A DNA stretch of 64,000 bases from Phytohabitans suffuscus (GCF_011764565.1 NZ_AP022871.1:2852320-2916319); one strand, 5' to 3'; counted from the first letter of the stretch, positions 18,844 to 27,737 are shown. Translations and numbers: made by a program. Notes: generated from the letters alone by a model not told the origin.

Positions 18844-18923
18844 CTGGCCTTCTCGATCGGTCCTTTCTCGATCACTGCTCTTCTTGATCGCTGGCCTTCC
18901 CGGTCGCTGGCCTTTCTCGATCA
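18844..18923. repeat. Five degenerate 16-bp tandem repeats
   Basis: Units approximate CTGGCCTTCTCGATCG, with lengths 16, 15, 16, 16 and 17. They lie between accE and the type VII-associated genes, and the last unit ends in GATCAAGGAATT. Confidence 0.75.
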
Positions 18924-19013
18924 AGGAATTCGCGGACGACGCGATTCGAGCGCATCGACTAACCTCGTCGGGTAGGACGTAAAGCCGTTTCGACAGTTTG
19001 TCGGGAGGGCCTG

Positions 19014-19549
19014 ATGGGCCGACCAGCGGATGATTCCGGACCAGCCTGGTTGGGCGGCTACGCCCAGATCGAGGCCGACATCGCCCGGATGGAAGAGTTC
19101 GCGGCAAAGCTGCGCGCCGAGGTGGTCGACAACTACGCGCCCCACCTCGCCCACGTCACCGACGACATGGCGGTCGACCTGCCCGAGCCACCGGAGTCGT
19201 TCGCCGAGCTGACAAGCTTTCTGCAGACCCACCGCGCATCCCAGCTCGACACCGCCGACCTCGTGTACTTCTACCAGGAAGCCACCTGGGGCCTGGCCAC
19301 CGCCGCCGCCGAGGTGAGCGCCCTCTACGGCGCCGCCGACGCCTTCGCCGCGGCCAAGGCGTCCGAAGTGGAGTCCGCACTGGACCGCACGGCCGCGGCA
19401 GCGCCCCGCCGTCGTCGCAGCCTTCCCCCGCTCCTCCGTCTCCACCTTTTCTGGCTCCTCCCGCGTCTCCTCCTGACCCTCCGCCTGCTCTGCCTTCTCC
19501 CCCTCCTCCGCCTTCTTCCGCTCCTCCGCCTTCTTCCGAAGGGCGCTGA
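19014..19549 (+). CDS. Type VII secretion-associated helical protein with Pro-rich tail, one frameshift
   Basis: The first 130 residues are helical and acidic with a WLGGYAQIEADIARMEEFAAK start and an ATWGLATAAAEVSALYG segment, in the style of WXG-like secretion substrates or partners. At 19404-19407 one missing C breaks the frame. Restoring it replaces a Leu/Arg-rich nonsense tail with a Pro/Ser-rich tail ending EGR and a stop at 19547-19549, immediately before the next gene. The ATG has GGGAGG nine bases upstream. The assignment rests on its position in front of a mycosin gene; no family could be named with certainty. Confidence 0.6.
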
Positions 19550-19551
19550 CC

Positions 19552-20268
19552 ATGGCCTGGGAGCGCAGCGGCGTGCCAGGTGCCGCGACCCGCACGAGCT
19601 GGTTCGAGCGCGACCTGCCGGCGATGTGGCGCACGCTGGAAAACCAGCAGACCGACGGCCACTGGCGCCTGGTGGCCGGCTGGCGCAAGGCGTCGGAGCT
19701 GACCGCGCTGCACCTGCGGCGGCTTGAGCAATACCGAGCCAACCTCGCCGACGTCTGGCCCCCAGCCCGAAACGCGGCCGCCGCCGCGTACGTGGCACGC
19801 CTGGACTTCCTGATCCAGAACGTCCGCACCACCCACGACGTCGCGGCAGCCAACTACTCGACACTGGCGGCGACCGTGGGAGCCCTGGCCGCAGCAAGGC
19901 ACGACCTGCGGCCGCTGTACGAGGAGTACGTAACGAAGTCGAAGGCCCTCAAGGACCACACAGAGCAATCCGCCTTCAACGCCGCCGCCGAGGGCCCCAC
20001 CCTGATCGGCGCACCGCCAACAACCCAAACCGACCTGGAGCGGCTGAACAATCGAGCACGCGCGATCATGTACACCCTGAGCCACACCCTCGTCGAAGCC
20101 GAAGCCGCCATCCGCCAACCCCCGACCTACCAGCCACAAACTGGCAGATACATCAGTGACCCCGACGTATACGGCATGGGTCAGCCCGAGATACAGAACC
20201 TGCTCCGCAGCTTGGGCGCGATGGACACGCGAATGCTGGGGCAACAAGCGAAAATAATCGCCGTCTGA
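19552..20268 (+). CDS. Type VII secretion-associated hypothetical protein
   Basis: A 238-residue soluble, mostly helical protein without signal peptide. Trp residues occur early (SWFERDLPAMWRTLENQ) and the C-terminus contains DPDVYGMGQPEIQNLL. It begins two bases after the repaired stop of the preceding gene, so the two are translated together. Its function is unknown; the shared operon with a mycosin suggests a secreted substrate or its chaperone (inference). Confidence 0.65.
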   Translation: MAWERSGVPGAATRTSWFERDLPAMWRTLENQQTDGHWRLVAGWRKASELTALHLRRLEQYRANLADVWPPARNAAAAAYVARLDFLIQNVRTTHDVAAANYSTLAATVGALAAARHDLRPLYEEYVTKSKALKDHTEQSAFNAAAEGPTLIGAPPTTQTDLERLNNRARAIMYTLSHTLVEAEAAIRQPPTYQPQTGRYISDPDVYGMGQPEIQNLLRSLGAMDTRMLGQQAKIIAV

Positions 20269-20315
20269 CGTCAGCACCTCCACACCTTCTAGAAGCAGCT
20301 AGCCTTGGTTATTCC

Positions 20316-20756
20316 ATGCCGTCGCCCCGTCCGACGCCTCCTGCAACTGGGACCGCTATCTCACGTACGATGCCATCGCACATCCAGGGCGCAGCTCGCG
20401 AAGACACGGCAAGTAGCAGTACATCGCGATTGATATCGCCGGATGGCGTCATCGGCCCACGCCCCGTTAATCCTCGACAGGAACCCGCAGTTGCACGGGA
20501 GACCAGGCGCATCAACCCGGTTGGTGGCCTGATTACGGGAACTCACGAAAAAGATCTGGGCACAAATCATCCCGGTGCCCCGCAGCAATTCTACGGAACC
20601 ACCGTCCCACAAGCCACTGAACGTCAGCGCCGAACGATCACCAGCAGATACACAGAAACAAGATGGGAGACCGCCGAAGGCGTCCCACCCGTAATTACAC
20701 CGAGGCATAGGCTCGCAAACGCGGATCCCGGACCAGCAATTGGACTTGACCAGTGA
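20316..20756 (+). CDS. Type VII-associated Pro-rich protein preceding mycosin
   Basis: A 146-residue, polar, Pro/Thr/Arg-rich protein, likely unstructured, with a central INPVGGLITGTHEK block and a C-terminus WETAEGVPPVITP then DPGPAIGLDQ. Proteins of this layout often precede mycosin genes in actinobacteria (family recollection). It ends in a GTGA overlap with the protease gene, so translation is coupled. Composition is lower in GC than the neighbours. Confidence 0.6.
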   Translation: MPSPRPTPPATGTAISRTMPSHIQGAAREDTASSSTSRLISPDGVIGPRPVNPRQEPAVARETRRINPVGGLITGTHEKDLGTNHPGAPQQFYGTTVPQATERQRRTITSRYTETRWETAEGVPPVITPRHRLANADPGPAIGLDQ

Positions 20757-21862
20757 CTCGGAACACACTAACCAAGGTAGCCGCAGTCCATTTGGTCGCG
20801 ATTAGTCTTTTGACACCCGCCACCGTTAGCCTTGATCAAATACGTAGCGATCAGTGGCACCTACAGTACCTGCAGGTGCCGGAAGCACATAAACACAGCT
20901 TGGGTGACGACGTTATCGTCGCGGTGGTAGACACTGGAGTCGACCCTCATCCCGACCTACGAAGCAACCTTCTACCAGGAATCGATCTCACAGGTACGAC
21001 AGGTGATGGTCGTGAAGATACGGACTCTCACGGCACCGGGATAGCCGGTCTTGTTGCCGCACATGGAACTGGACCGAACAGCGGCGCCTTAGGGATTGCC
21101 CCTAGGAGCAAGATAGTTCCGATACGGGCTCGAGGACCGATCGGGCAGGGCGATAGCGACAATCTGGCGCGGGGTATCGAATGGGCACTTCAAAACGACG
21201 TACGCGTGATCAACGCGTCCTCTAGCGGCGGTCCCTCACCCCGCCTGAGGCAGGCTATTGAGGCCGCCATTCAAGCCGACGTTGTCGTTGTCGCAGCGGC
21301 TGGCAATCGCCCGACTGATCTGAGCGTCACATTTCCTGCCGCTTACGAAGGGGTGTTGGCCGTTGGTGCGACGGACCGTGAGGGGAATCATGCCGCCGTC
21401 TCTGTGACGGGTGAACAGGTCGCGATTTCGGCACCCGGCGTTGATATCTACAGCACCAGTATCAACGGAAAGTACTCCAAGGCCACCGGAACGTCCGCCG
21501 CCACCGCGATCGTTGCGGGGGCGGCGGCGCTTGTGCGGAGTAGGTTTCCCGGGTTGTCGGCGCAGGAGGTCATCCATCGGCTTACCGCTACCGCGACCGA
21601 CAAAGGGCCGCCTGGGCGGGATGAGCAGTATGGCTATGGCGTCCTCAACATCGTCGCTGCTCTGACCGCCGACGTGCCGCCGCTCGCGTCCGCGGCCGTG
21701 TCGCCCACCGTCAGCGGCAGCAGTGCGGTCGCGGGGCCGGACGGGCGGGATCCGGGTGGGCGCGGCAGCACGGTCGTGGTCTGGGTGGCCGTGCTGGTCG
21801 TGGCGGCTGCGGGCGGGGTGGCGGCGCTCCTCGGGATACGCCGGCGGCGGCAGGGTGGCTAA
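20753..21862 (+). CDS. Mycosin-like S8 serine protease, membrane-anchored
   Basis: A 369-residue subtilase of the MycP type. There is a signal segment (residues 5-25), then the catalytic triad Asp60 (AVVDTGVD), His93 (DSHGTGIAG) and Ser248 (ATGTSAAT), with oxyanion Asn185 (AAAGNRPTD). A C-terminal membrane helix (VVWVAVLVVAAAGGVAALLG) precedes an Arg-rich tail. MycP proteases anchor and regulate type VII secretion machines at the outer face of the membrane. No EccB-E genes are in the window. The N-terminal half is coded in clearly lower-GC DNA than the last third, suggesting a recombination boundary near 21.45-21.6 kb. Confidence 0.88.
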   Translation: MTRNTLTKVAAVHLVAISLLTPATVSLDQIRSDQWHLQYLQVPEAHKHSLGDDVIVAVVDTGVDPHPDLRSNLLPGIDLTGTTGDGREDTDSHGTGIAGLVAAHGTGPNSGALGIAPRSKIVPIRARGPIGQGDSDNLARGIEWALQNDVRVINASSSGGPSPRLRQAIEAAIQADVVVVAAAGNRPTDLSVTFPAAYEGVLAVGATDREGNHAAVSVTGEQVAISAPGVDIYSTSINGKYSKATGTSAATAIVAGAAALVRSRFPGLSAQEVIHRLTATATDKGPPGRDEQYGYGVLNIVAALTADVPPLASAAVSPTVSGSSAVAGPDGRDPGGRGSTVVVWVAVLVVAAAGGVAALLGIRRRRQGG

Positions 21863-21875
21863 GCGGGCAGGGTGG

Positions 21876-22649
21876 CTAAGGGCGCAGGCGCGACGCCACC
21901 ACGGGGGCCAGGTCTCGGGCGGCGGACTCTGGGCCGTCCGAATACATGACGGTCGCGACCAGCGGGCCTACGCGGACCGCCACCATGTAGTCGATGCTGG
22001 CGCCTCGCCGCAGGCGGACGAGTAGGGCGTCGTCGCCGGCGAATCGCTCGGCCACCACCGTCTGTTCGATGTCGACACCACCGGGGTAGGTGTACGCGGG
22101 GCAGGTCGCTATCGCCTTGCGGACGTCGGCCATGTTGGCGACCGCGTCGGGGTAGCTTTCGACGATTTCCCAGGCGTCCCATTCGGCGGCCGCATACCTG
22201 AGGCCGCGCGCGTCGTGCCGGTTCGTGACCGTCGGATAGTCGGCGGGTCGGTACTCGGGGCAGCCGCCCACCACCGATACCCACGGCCATTCTCGGACGC
22301 CGTCCTCGAGCTCGCTCGCCCGCACGCCGCCGACCGGGAAGTCTTCGGGCCTCAGCAGCCGCGAAGCTGCCACGCTGGGCGGGCGGCCCAGGTCTGCGGG
22401 CGAGGGCGACGCGGACGGCGACGGGGGCGGAGACAGGGGCGTCGCGGGCGGCGGGGGCTCGCTGGCCGTACCCGCGATGGCCCATCCTGCGCCAAGGCCA
22501 GCCACCGCGAGCACCGCCGATCCGGCGGCGATCGCCTGGCGGTGGTTGCGTTGCCGGCCTCGCCGGCGGATCTGGTCGGGGGTGAGGAACGGCGTTGGTG
22601 GCTGGTTGCCGCGCAGTTGCTCAAACAGCACCGTGAGCTGCTCAGACAT
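21876..22649 (-). CDS. Membrane-anchored regulator-like protein paired with ECF sigma factor
   Basis: 257 residues: a short cytoplasmic N-terminus with a basic stretch (RRRGRQRNHRQAI), one membrane helix (AAGSAVLAVAGLGAGWAIAG, about 41-60), a Pro/Ser-rich spacer, then a roughly 160-residue extracellular domain with two Cys (GGCPEYRP, IATCPAY). It overlaps the sigma-factor gene by eight bases, the usual place for an anti-sigma factor, but no zinc-binding HxxxCxxC motif is present. It may be a sensor or anti-sigma protein of an unrecognised type. Confidence 0.7.
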   Translation of the reverse strand: MSEQLTVLFEQLRGNQPPTPFLTPDQIRRRGRQRNHRQAIAAGSAVLAVAGLGAGWAIAGTASEPPPPATPLSPPPSPSASPSPADLGRPPSVAASRLLRPEDFPVGGVRASELEDGVREWPWVSVVGGCPEYRPADYPTVTNRHDARGLRYAAAEWDAWEIVESYPDAVANMADVRKAIATCPAYTYPGGVDIEQTVVAERFAGDDALLVRLRRGASIDYMVAVRVGPLVATVMYSDGPESAARDLAPVVASRLRP

Positions 22650-23139
22650 GGGTGTCCTCCGTCGGGTCCGGGGAGAGGAGGTCGGCCAGGGTGCGGCGGC
22701 CGCGGGACAGGCGGGCCTTGACGGTGCCGGTGGGTACGCCGGTTTCGCGGGCCACCTCCGCCACCGGTAGGCCGACCAGGTGGTGGAGCACGATCGCGAC
22801 GCGTTGGGGTGTGGGCAGGCGGGCCAGTGCGGCTACCAGTGCGACCGCGTCGGCGTTCGGGCCGGGGATGGGTGGGGGTGGGCCGTGGCGGCGGTGGGCG
22901 AGCACGGCCGTGCGGGCGCGGCGCCAGCGGCTGATCGCGATGCGTCTCGCTACGGTGCGTACCCATGCTTCGGGGTCGCCGTAACCGCGGACGGTCGACC
23001 ATCGCTGCCACGCCCGCGCGAACGCCTCCTGCACGGCGTCCTGCGCCTCGGCCGCGTTGCCGGTGACCGCGTACAGGCAGTCGAAGAGGCGCTGGCGGCT
23101 CTCGGCGTAGAACGCATCGAAGCTGTCGGTTTCCGGCAC
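22642..23139 (-). CDS. ECF sigma factor, SigE-like family
   Basis: A 165-residue sigma factor. Region 2 lies at about residues 8-75 (FDAFYAESRQRLFDCLYAVTG, AEAQDAVQEAFARAWQRW) and region 4 at about 100-155 (LPTPQRVAIVLHHLVGLPVAEVARETGVPTGTVKARLSRGR). The GTG start has GGGAG upstream. It is cotranscribed with the membrane protein that follows, and divergent from maf. Confidence 0.88.
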   Translation of the reverse strand: MPETDSFDAFYAESRQRLFDCLYAVTGNAAEAQDAVQEAFARAWQRWSTVRGYGDPEAWVRTVARRIAISRWRRARTAVLAHRRHGPPPPIPGPNADAVALVAALARLPTPQRVAIVLHHLVGLPVAEVARETGVPTGTVKARLSRGRRTLADLLSPDPTEDTHV

Positions 23140-23267
23140 GCGCGACTCCCGGTTCCTCTCACGGCACGGCTCGGAGTTGGCGGTTGACCCGCGAGCGCGC
23201 CAAGAGTTGAAATCAGAACCTAGTCACGCGCGACCGTGCCGGGCGGTTGCATCGCGGGAGCGGCAAG

Positions 23268-23273
23268 TACCGT
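23268..23273 (+). promoter_or_regulatory. -10 hexamer of maf
   Basis: TACCGT seven bases before GTG 23281. It fixes the start downstream of an alternative upstream ATG. Confidence 0.5.
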
Positions 23274-23280
23274 CATCACC

Positions 23281-23922
23281 GTGCGTACTCGTACTCAGGT
23301 CCCGCCGCGGCTCGTCCTCGCCTCGGCCAGCCCCGCCCGGCGCAAGCTGTTGCAGGCCGCCGGCATCGAGCCGGAGGTGCTGGTCAGCGGCATCGACGAG
23401 TCGGACATCCACGTCGCCACCGCCGAGGAGCTGTGCCTGGAGTTGGCTCGCCGCAAGGCACAGGCCGTAGCCGACCGGGTGCTCGCGGCCATCGTCGCCG
23501 GCCAGCTGCCGCCGGGAGAGACGCTGGTGTTGGGCTGCGACTCGGTGCTGGAGTTCCAGGGCGAGGTCTACGGCAAGCCGGGCGACGCGAGCGAGGCGGT
23601 CAAGCGGTGGCAGCGGATGCGCGGCGATTGGGGGGTGCTGCACACCGGGCACTGCCTGATCAAGGGTGACGTCCGCGCGGCGGCGGTCGCGTCTACCGTC
23701 GTGCACTTCGCGGACATCACCGACGAGGAGATCGCGGCGTACGTGGCGACCGGCGAGCCGCTCAACGTGGCGGGCGGCTTCACGATCGACGGGATCGGCG
23801 GGGCGTTCGTCGAACGGATCGAGGGCAACGCGGGCACGGTGATCGGGCTGTCGCTGCCGCTCTTCCGCGAGCTGCTCGCCGACCTCGGCCACTCGATAAC
23901 GGAGCTGTGGAGTGTTCGTTAA
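23281..23922 (+). CDS. maf: Maf-family nucleoside triphosphate pyrophosphatase
   Basis: 213 residues. The N-terminal LVLASASPARRKLLQAAG is the Maf signature. GCDSVLEFQGEVYGKPGD near residues 87-104 supplies catalytic Asp and Lys, and GGFTIDGIGGAFVERIEGNAGTVIG lies near the C-terminus. Maf proteins hydrolyse non-canonical or canonical NTPs to monophosphates and are tied to septation control and house-cleaning. Maf genes usually follow accE in actinobacteria. Here the type VII-associated cluster intervenes. Confidence 0.92.
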   Translation: MRTRTQVPPRLVLASASPARRKLLQAAGIEPEVLVSGIDESDIHVATAEELCLELARRKAQAVADRVLAAIVAGQLPPGETLVLGCDSVLEFQGEVYGKPGDASEAVKRWQRMRGDWGVLHTGHCLIKGDVRAAAVASTVVHFADITDEEIAAYVATGEPLNVAGGFTIDGIGGAFVERIEGNAGTVIGLSLPLFRELLADLGHSITELWSVR

Positions 23923-23944
23923 CCCCGCCATCGGATCAGAGCCC

Positions 23945-23950
23945 TAGGCT
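23945..23950 (+). promoter_or_regulatory. -10 hexamer of the O-methyltransferase gene
   Basis: TAGGCT seven bases before ATG 23958, predicting a leaderless mRNA. Confidence 0.5.
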
Positions 23951-23957
23951 CAGACCC

Positions 23958-24611
23958 ATGACCGTCAAGACGCTGCCCATGAACGACGAGCTCCACTCGT
24001 ACGTCGTCACGCACGGCACACCGCCCGACGAGATCATGCAGGATCTCATCGAGGAGACCGAGCGCTCGCTGCCCGGCAACGCGCAGATGCAGGTGGCACC
24101 GGAGCAGGCCGCGTTCCTCGCGCTGCTCACGAAGCTGGTCGGCGCGCGGCACGTGGTGGAGGTGGGCACGTTCACCGGCCTCTCGTCGCTGGCGATGGCG
24201 CGCGGGCTGGCCGAGGGCGGCCGGGTCGTCTGCTTCGACATCTCCGACGAGTTCACGTCGGTCGCCCGGCGCTACTGGGAGCGGGCCGGTGTGAGCGACC
24301 GCATCGACCTGCGGATCGGGCCGGCGGCCGAGCGGCTGCGGGAGCTGCCGGCGGAGCCGCACCTCGACCTGTCCTTCATCGACGCGGACAAGACCGGCTA
24401 CCCCGCGTACTGGGCGGAGCTGGTGCCGCGCACCCGTCCTGGCGGGCTGATCGTGGTCGACAACGTGCTGCGCGACGGCCGGGTGCTGGCGCCGCAGGAT
24501 GCGAGCGACAAGGCGATCGTGGAGTTCAACGACATCGCCGTGCGCGACGAGCGGGTCGACGTCGTGATGCTCCCGATCGCCGACGGGCTCACGCTGGCCC
24601 GCCGCCGCTGA
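23958..24611 (+). CDS. SAM-dependent O-methyltransferase
   Basis: A 217-residue class I methyltransferase of the catechol/caffeoyl-CoA type. The SAM site VVEVGTFTGLSSLAMA lies near residues 66-81. The acidic metal and ribose residues are in VVCFDISDEF and LSFIDADKTGY, with a second metal ligand in LIVVDNVLRDG. The substrate is unknown and probably a small hydroxylated aromatic. The ATG sits seven bases after TAGGCT. The gene stands alone; a tandem repeat separates it from the opposing MFS gene. Confidence 0.88.
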   Translation: MTVKTLPMNDELHSYVVTHGTPPDEIMQDLIEETERSLPGNAQMQVAPEQAAFLALLTKLVGARHVVEVGTFTGLSSLAMARGLAEGGRVVCFDISDEFTSVARRYWERAGVSDRIDLRIGPAAERLRELPAEPHLDLSFIDADKTGYPAYWAELVPRTRPGGLIVVDNVLRDGRVLAPQDASDKAIVEFNDIAVRDERVDVVMLPIADGLTLARRR

Positions 24612-24672
24612 GCGGCCAATCAGCGACGCGGCCCACGCGGCAGAGGCTAAACGGCAAAGGCCGCGCGACCGA

Positions 24673-24752
24673 GGGCCGGACGCCCAAAGGGCCAGACGCC
24701 CAAAGGGCCACACGACCAAAGGGCCACACGACCAAAGGGCCAGACGACAACG
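24673..24752. repeat. Five 16-bp tandem repeats
   Basis: Five consecutive units of consensus GGGCCAGACGCCCAAA, starting at 24673, 24689, 24705, 24721 and 24737. The third and fourth are identical and the last is degenerate. They lie between convergent genes. Confidence 0.9.
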
Positions 24753-24767
24753 GGCGGCGTGCCGGCC

Positions 24768-25940
24768 TCAGGCCGGTACGCCGTCGCTGAGGGCAAGGGC
24801 ACGGCGCAGCCGCACCGCGAGGACCGCGGCGACCGCGATGAAGAGCGGCAACAGCAGGAACGCGCGGTGCGGCCCCACCCCGTCGGCCACCCATCCCAGT
24901 ACCACCGGAGCGACGCCGAAGCCGATCGCGCTCGCGTACATGGAGTAGGCCGACGCGCGGTCGCGCTGGCCGCCGGCCGCGGCCAGCGCCATCGAGACGC
25001 CGAGCGGGTAGTGCATCGCGTTGCCCACGCCGAGCACCATCAGCCCGACCGTCGCTACCCAGGCCACGGGCGACAGCCAGAAGATGGCGAAGCCCACCAC
25101 GCTGATGCCCAGCGCGCCGAGCAGCAGCCGCACCGCCGGTACGCGCCGGGCCAGGGCCGAGCCCACGAGCCGGCCGAGGAACATGCCACCCACGATCGCC
25201 GCGACCGTCGCCGACGCGGCGCCCGGCGACATGCCGGCGTGGGTGCGCAGCACGTCCGCCGCCCACAGCGACAGGCACACCTCCACCGAACCTGTGGCGC
25301 TCAGCATCGCCCAGGCCAGCCAGTACGACCGCGGCAGCGGACCCCGCACCCCGCCGGAGGAAACGGAGGCTACAGCGCGCGGCAGCCGTACCCGGAAAAG
25401 AAAACCGACAAGAAAGACCAGCGCGATGAGGCCGACCACGACGGCGATGCCCGGCCGCCACCCGAAGCCGGCGCTGACCGACAGGCCGATCACGATGGGC
25501 GCCAGGACGCCGGCGCCGGCCGCGACCGCGTTGGCCTCGCTGATGGCGGCGGTGGCGCCCGAGCCGTGGTGGTCGGCGAGCGCCGCGTTGACGCCGCTGA
25601 CCACCATCGTGCCGAACGCGGAGATGCACACCGCGGCGAAGAGCGTGGCCGGCAGCGGGCGGAAGCCGCACAGCACGCATACGGAAAGAGCGACCCCGGC
25701 GAGCGCGAGCCACAGCACGTCGCCGCGCCCGAGCCGCCGGGCGAGCCACGGAAAGGCGGACGCCCCGATGAGGGCGCCCGCCGCGAGACCGGTGCTGTGC
25801 AGGCTGGCGACCGCCGCGCTGGTGCCCTGCTCGTCGCGCAGGAGGGGGACGACGGGACCGAACCCGTACAGGAAGAAGCCCCACAACCCGAGCTGCGCGT
25901 AGGTCAGCAGCGTGATGCGGTCATGAACGAGTGGGGGCAC
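24768..25940 (-). CDS. MFS transporter
   Basis: A 390-residue protein with about twelve membrane helices and no large soluble domain. The conserved loop 2-3 region contains FPWLARRLGRGD, a typical major-facilitator signature. The sequence groups loosely with small sugar or drug efflux carriers of the CynX/YbjJ style, but the substrate cannot be assigned. The start GTG is seven bases after TAGCGT (25948-25953). Confidence 0.82.
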   Translation of the reverse strand: MPPLVHDRITLLTYAQLGLWGFFLYGFGPVVPLLRDEQGTSAAVASLHSTGLAAGALIGASAFPWLARRLGRGDVLWLALAGVALSVCVLCGFRPLPATLFAAVCISAFGTMVVSGVNAALADHHGSGATAAISEANAVAAGAGVLAPIVIGLSVSAGFGWRPGIAVVVGLIALVFLVGFLFRVRLPRAVASVSSGGVRGPLPRSYWLAWAMLSATGSVEVCLSLWAADVLRTHAGMSPGAASATVAAIVGGMFLGRLVGSALARRVPAVRLLLGALGISVVGFAIFWLSPVAWVATVGLMVLGVGNAMHYPLGVSMALAAAGGQRDRASAYSMYASAIGFGVAPVVLGWVADGVGPHRAFLLLPLFIAVAAVLAVRLRRALALSDGVPA

Positions 25941-25947
25941 GGTCCTT

Positions 25948-25953
25948 ACGCTA
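25948..25953 (-). promoter_or_regulatory. -10 hexamer of the MFS gene
   Basis: TAGCGT seven bases before the GTG start, the same leaderless spacing seen for other genes here. Confidence 0.45.
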
Positions 25954-25995
25954 AGCGGCCCGGACCGTGCCCCGGAGAATGGTGAGACGCAGCTC

Positions 25996-26742
25996 TCAGC
26001 GGACGCTGCGGGCGAACGAGCGGGCCGACCAGAAAAGCGTCAGCGCGGTGAGCCCGCCGATGATCAGCAGTGCCTGCCACACGCTGCTGTCACCCGGGTT
26101 GCCGGCGAAGAGCGCGCGGCTCGCGTTGACCGCCCACGAGAACGGGTTGAAGTCGGCGACCGTCGCCACCCAGCCGCTCAGCGGCAGCAGGATGCCGGAC
26201 AGCAGCAGGAGCGGCTGGGCCACACCGTTCATCAGGGGGGCCAGCGCGTCTTCGCTGCGCAGCTTGAGCGCGAGCGCGTTGGAGGCGGCGGAGAGCATCA
26301 CACCGATGAGGCCGAGCAGCAGGTAGGCCAGCAGGACGTCGCCCACCCGCACGGTCAGCCCGAACGGGATGGCCAGCACCGTGATGAGCAGGGCCTGCAC
26401 GACCAGCGTGGCGACGTCGCGCAGCGAGCGACCGAGCATCAGCGCGAGGCGGCTCACCGGCGTGACCCGGCTCCGCTCGATGACCCCGGCGCGCAGCTCG
26501 GCGATCAGCCCGAACCCGACGAACATCGAGCCGAACATCGCGAGCATCACGAGCAGGCCCGGCACGAAGAACCGGTATGCGTCGGCGGCCGTGGGCGCCT
26601 GGAGCGCGTCCTTGAGCAGGGGGCCGAAGAGCAGCAGGAAGTAGAGCGGCTGGAGGATGCCGATCACGACCCAGACCGGGTTGCGGAGGACGAGCAGCAT
26701 CTGCCGCTGGAAGATCAGCCAAGTGTCACGAAGCAGTTTCAT
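25996..26742 (-). CDS. ABC-2 type transporter permease
   Basis: A 248-residue membrane protein with six helices in the ABC-2 pattern, including the loop FVPGLLVMLAMFGSMFVGFGLIAELRAGVIERSRVTPVSR that marks DrrB-like permeases (residues about 63-102). It begins three bases after the stop of the ATPase gene. Together they form an exporter, probably for a drug or lipid, controlled by the PadR gene upstream. Confidence 0.88.
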   Translation of the reverse strand: MKLLRDTWLIFQRQMLLVLRNPVWVVIGILQPLYFLLLFGPLLKDALQAPTAADAYRFFVPGLLVMLAMFGSMFVGFGLIAELRAGVIERSRVTPVSRLALMLGRSLRDVATLVVQALLITVLAIPFGLTVRVGDVLLAYLLLGLIGVMLSAASNALALKLRSEDALAPLMNGVAQPLLLLSGILLPLSGWVATVADFNPFSWAVNASRALFAGNPGDSSVWQALLIIGGLTALTLFWSARSFARSVR

Positions 26743-26745
26743 CGG

Positions 26746-27699
26746 TCAGCTCTCCCGGAGCGAACGTCCGGTCTTCTCCAGGAAGACGTCGTCAAGGCTG
26801 GGGCGGTGGAGCTCGATCGTGCCGAGGTGGAGCCCAGCACCGTCGATCTTGCGAAGGATCTGCGGGATCGCGATGGAGCCCTGGTCCACGTACAGCCGGA
26901 GGCCACCCTCGACGGTCTCCAGCTTGTTGACGTAGCCCTCGCTGTCGAGCAGCTGGGCCGCCTCCGGGGTGGAGCCGTTGAGCCCGACGGTGACCACGTC
27001 GCCGGCCACGTCGCGCTTGAGCTCGTCGGGCGTGCCCTCGGCGACGATCTCGCCGTAGTCCATGATGGCCAGCCGGTCGCAGAGGGCATCGGCCTCTTCG
27101 AGGTAGTGGGTGGTCACGAAGACCGTCACGCCCTCGCTGCGCAGCCGGCGGATCTCGTCCCACATGTGGGCGCGGCTCTGCGGGTCGAGGCCGGTGGTGG
27201 GCTCGTCGAGGAAGACCACCTTGGGGTCGTGGATGATGCCGAGCGCGATGTCGACCCGGCGGCGCTGGCCGCCCGAGTAGGTCTTGCACTTGCGGTCGGC
27301 GAACTCGGTCAGCTGGAACGCCTCCAGCGCCCGCACCGCCCGCCGCTGCGCCTCGGCCTTGCCGATCCCGTACATCCGGGCGTGCAGCACCAGCTCCTCG
27401 CGGGCGCTCACCTCATCCCACGTGCTGCCGCCCTGCGCCACGTAGCCGATGCGGCGCCGCACCTCGCCAGGGTTGCGACGCAGGTCGGCGCCGGCGATGG
27501 TGGCCTCGCCGCCATCGGGCTCGATCAGCGTGGCGAGCATGCGGAGGGTGGTCGTCTTGCCCGCGCCGTTGGGCCCCAGGAAGCCGAAGATCTCGCCCTC
27601 GCCGACGAAGAGGTCGACACCGCGCACGGCCTCGACGGTCTTCGTCTCCCGCCCCTGCCGGGAGCGGAACGACTTCCGCAAGCCTTTTGTCTCGATCAT
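26746..27699 (-). CDS. ABC transporter ATP-binding protein, DrrA-like
   Basis: 317 residues. Walker A is GPNGAGKTT (near residue 42), the signature is YSGGQRRRVDIAL, and Walker B is VVFLDEPTTGLD. The C-terminal 90 residues resemble the accessory domain of daunorubicin-resistance ATPases. ATG 27699 is preceded by GGGGAG. The promoter 40-80 bp upstream carries a 16-bp palindrome matching one at the padR promoter. Forms an exporter with the following permease. Confidence 0.92.
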   Translation of the reverse strand: MIETKGLRKSFRSRQGRETKTVEAVRGVDLFVGEGEIFGFLGPNGAGKTTTLRMLATLIEPDGGEATIAGADLRRNPGEVRRRIGYVAQGGSTWDEVSAREELVLHARMYGIGKAEAQRRAVRALEAFQLTEFADRKCKTYSGGQRRRVDIALGIIHDPKVVFLDEPTTGLDPQSRAHMWDEIRRLRSEGVTVFVTTHYLEEADALCDRLAIMDYGEIVAEGTPDELKRDVAGDVVTVGLNGSTPEAAQLLDSEGYVNKLETVEGGLRLYVDQGSIAIPQILRKIDGAGLHLGTIELHRPSLDDVFLEKTGRSLRES

Positions 27700-27737
27700 C
27701 ACGTCGCTCCCCGTCGGACATGTCTCATGACGCGCAC

